DNA of 6,332 nt from Myxococcales bacterium (GTDB taxonomy: Bacteria > Myxococcota > Polyangia > Polyangiales > Polyangiaceae). The notes under the pieces are model-generated. The model made no database searches. It saw only the letters and a program-made list of their open reading frames with translations, and was not told where the DNA came from. A program made the position numbers and the translations under genes. Location of the stretch: positions 1-6,332 of the forward strand of contig JAGQIY010001251.1 in the NCBI GenBank assembly GCA_020430865.1, read 5' to 3'. Below, in pieces: positions 5,669-6,332 of the stretch. Each line of letters starts with the position of its first letter. The stretch's first letter is position 1.

Positions 5669-6332
5669 TCAGGCGCCGATCAGGGCGCCGCCGCAGACGC
5701 GGATGATGTTGCCCGTGACGCCCGCTGCGGCAGGTGTGCACAGGAAGTTGATGGCCTGGCCCACGTCTTCGGGCTGGCCGCCTTGCCCCAGCGCGCTCAT
5801 GCGTCGTCCGGCTTCCCGGATCACCACGGGGATGGCGGCCGTCAGGCGCGTCTCGATGAAGCCGGGAGCGATCGCGTTGACCGTGATCCCGCGGTCGGCC
5901 ACCTGCTTGGCCAGGAACTTGGTCAAGCCGACCACGCCGCTCTTCGAGGCAGCGTAGTTGGTCTGTCCCACGTTGCCCGCGATGCCGGCGATGGACGAGA
6001 GGTTCACGACGCGGCCGCCGTCTCTCAACGTGCCCTTCAGGAGCTCTGCGGTGATTCGTTCTACCGCCGCGAGGTTGATGTCGATGGCCTGATCCCACAG
6101 CGCTTGCTTCATGCGGGCGAGCGTCTTGTCGCGGGTGACTCCAGCGTTGTGCACCACGATGTCCACTCCGCCGTGCTGCTCCTTCAGAGCGCGGGCGATG
6201 CTCCCGGGCGCTTCCGGGTCCGACACGTCGGCGAGGAGCACCGAGCCGCCAATCTTCCTCGCGATCTGGCTCGCAGGACCATCGTCCTCGGGTCGGTCCA
6301 GACACACGACGTGGGCCCCCTCGGCGGCCATG
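5669..6332 (-). CDS. fabG: FabG4-like 3-oxoacyl-(ACP/CoA) reductase, SDR family (5' part outside window)
   Basis: The C-terminal 220 residues of a short-chain dehydrogenase that would reduce 3-oxoacyl thioesters to 3-hydroxyacyl thioesters with NAD(P)H. Numbered from the first complete codon at 6331, the visible motifs are HNAG (61-64), Asn86 in INLAA, SSIAG with Ser113, and Tyr126-x3-Lys130 in NYAASK. The cofactor strand EGAHVVCLDR (4-13) is present, but the GxxxGxG loop before it lies beyond the window, so the ATG at 6331 is internal and not the true start. APGFIET, GQGGQPEDV and the terminal RVCGGALIGA closely resemble Mycobacterium tuberculosis FabG4, a high-molecular-weight FabG of about 450 residues with an extra N-terminal flavodoxin-like region. 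Whether that region is present cannot be seen. It is the upstream partner of the thiolase, 11 bp apart. Confidence 0.92.
   Translation of the reverse strand, partial: MAAEGAHVVCLDRPEDDGPASQIARKIGGSVLLADVSDPEAPGSIARALKEQHGGVDIVVHNAGVTRDKTLARMKQALWDQAIDINLAAVERITAELLKGTLRDGGRVVNLSSIAGIAGNVGQTNYAASKSGVVGLTKFLAKQVADRGITVNAIAPGFIETRLTAAIPVVIREAGRRMSALGQGGQPEDVGQAINFLCTPAAAGVTGNIIRVCGGALIGA

Noticed and set aside
5658..6305. Extension of the thiolase frame upstream to 6305
   Set aside because: It overlaps the FabG4-like gene in another frame and encodes an Arg/Gly/Pro-rich sequence typical of a shadow frame. The SD-supported ATG at 5657 yields a normal thiolase.

Overview
The window is about 6.3 kb of GC-rich bacterial chromosome. 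All five genes I can support lie on the minus strand, so transcription runs from the right edge to the left. The high GC, GC-biased third codon positions, long GC-poorer intergenic region, secondary-metabolism-type enzymes and a FabG4-like/FadI-like pair would suit a myxobacterium or another high-GC soil bacterium (actinobacteria are an alternative). That assignment is inference; there is no rRNA or marker gene.

Right part (4320-6332): a lipid-metabolism pair. The C-terminal half of a FabG4-like 3-oxoacyl reductase (SDR) runs in from the right edge. Eleven bases on is a complete FadI/HADHB-type thiolase with its own Shine-Dalgarno (SD) sequence. One interconverts 3-oxoacyl and 3-hydroxyacyl thioesters; the other cleaves or forms 3-oxoacyl-CoA. 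Together they could serve beta-oxidation or its reverse. A 123-bp gap follows, then a complete ALKBH2/3-like AlkB 2-oxoglutarate/Fe(II) dioxygenase (3612-4196) for repair of alkylated bases.

Middle (2987-3611): 625 bp with no convincing gene but with notable structure. It holds a cluster of GTGTC/GACAC words, a plus-strand-favoured hairpin, a 23-bp perfect inverted repeat and a set of mutually exclusive ACCGA/TCGGT stems just upstream of the next gene.

Left part (63-2986): a two-gene, translationally coupled operon. It encodes an acetolactate-synthase-like thiamine diphosphate (ThDP) enzyme and a ketoacyl-ACP-synthase-III-like protein whose usual His/Asn active-site pair is replaced. The pairing suggests an acyloin (alpha-hydroxyketone) synthase working with a non-decarboxylating acyltransferase, possibly a small natural-product cassette. 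This is the most interesting item in the window. The functional link is inference; the two family assignments are well supported.
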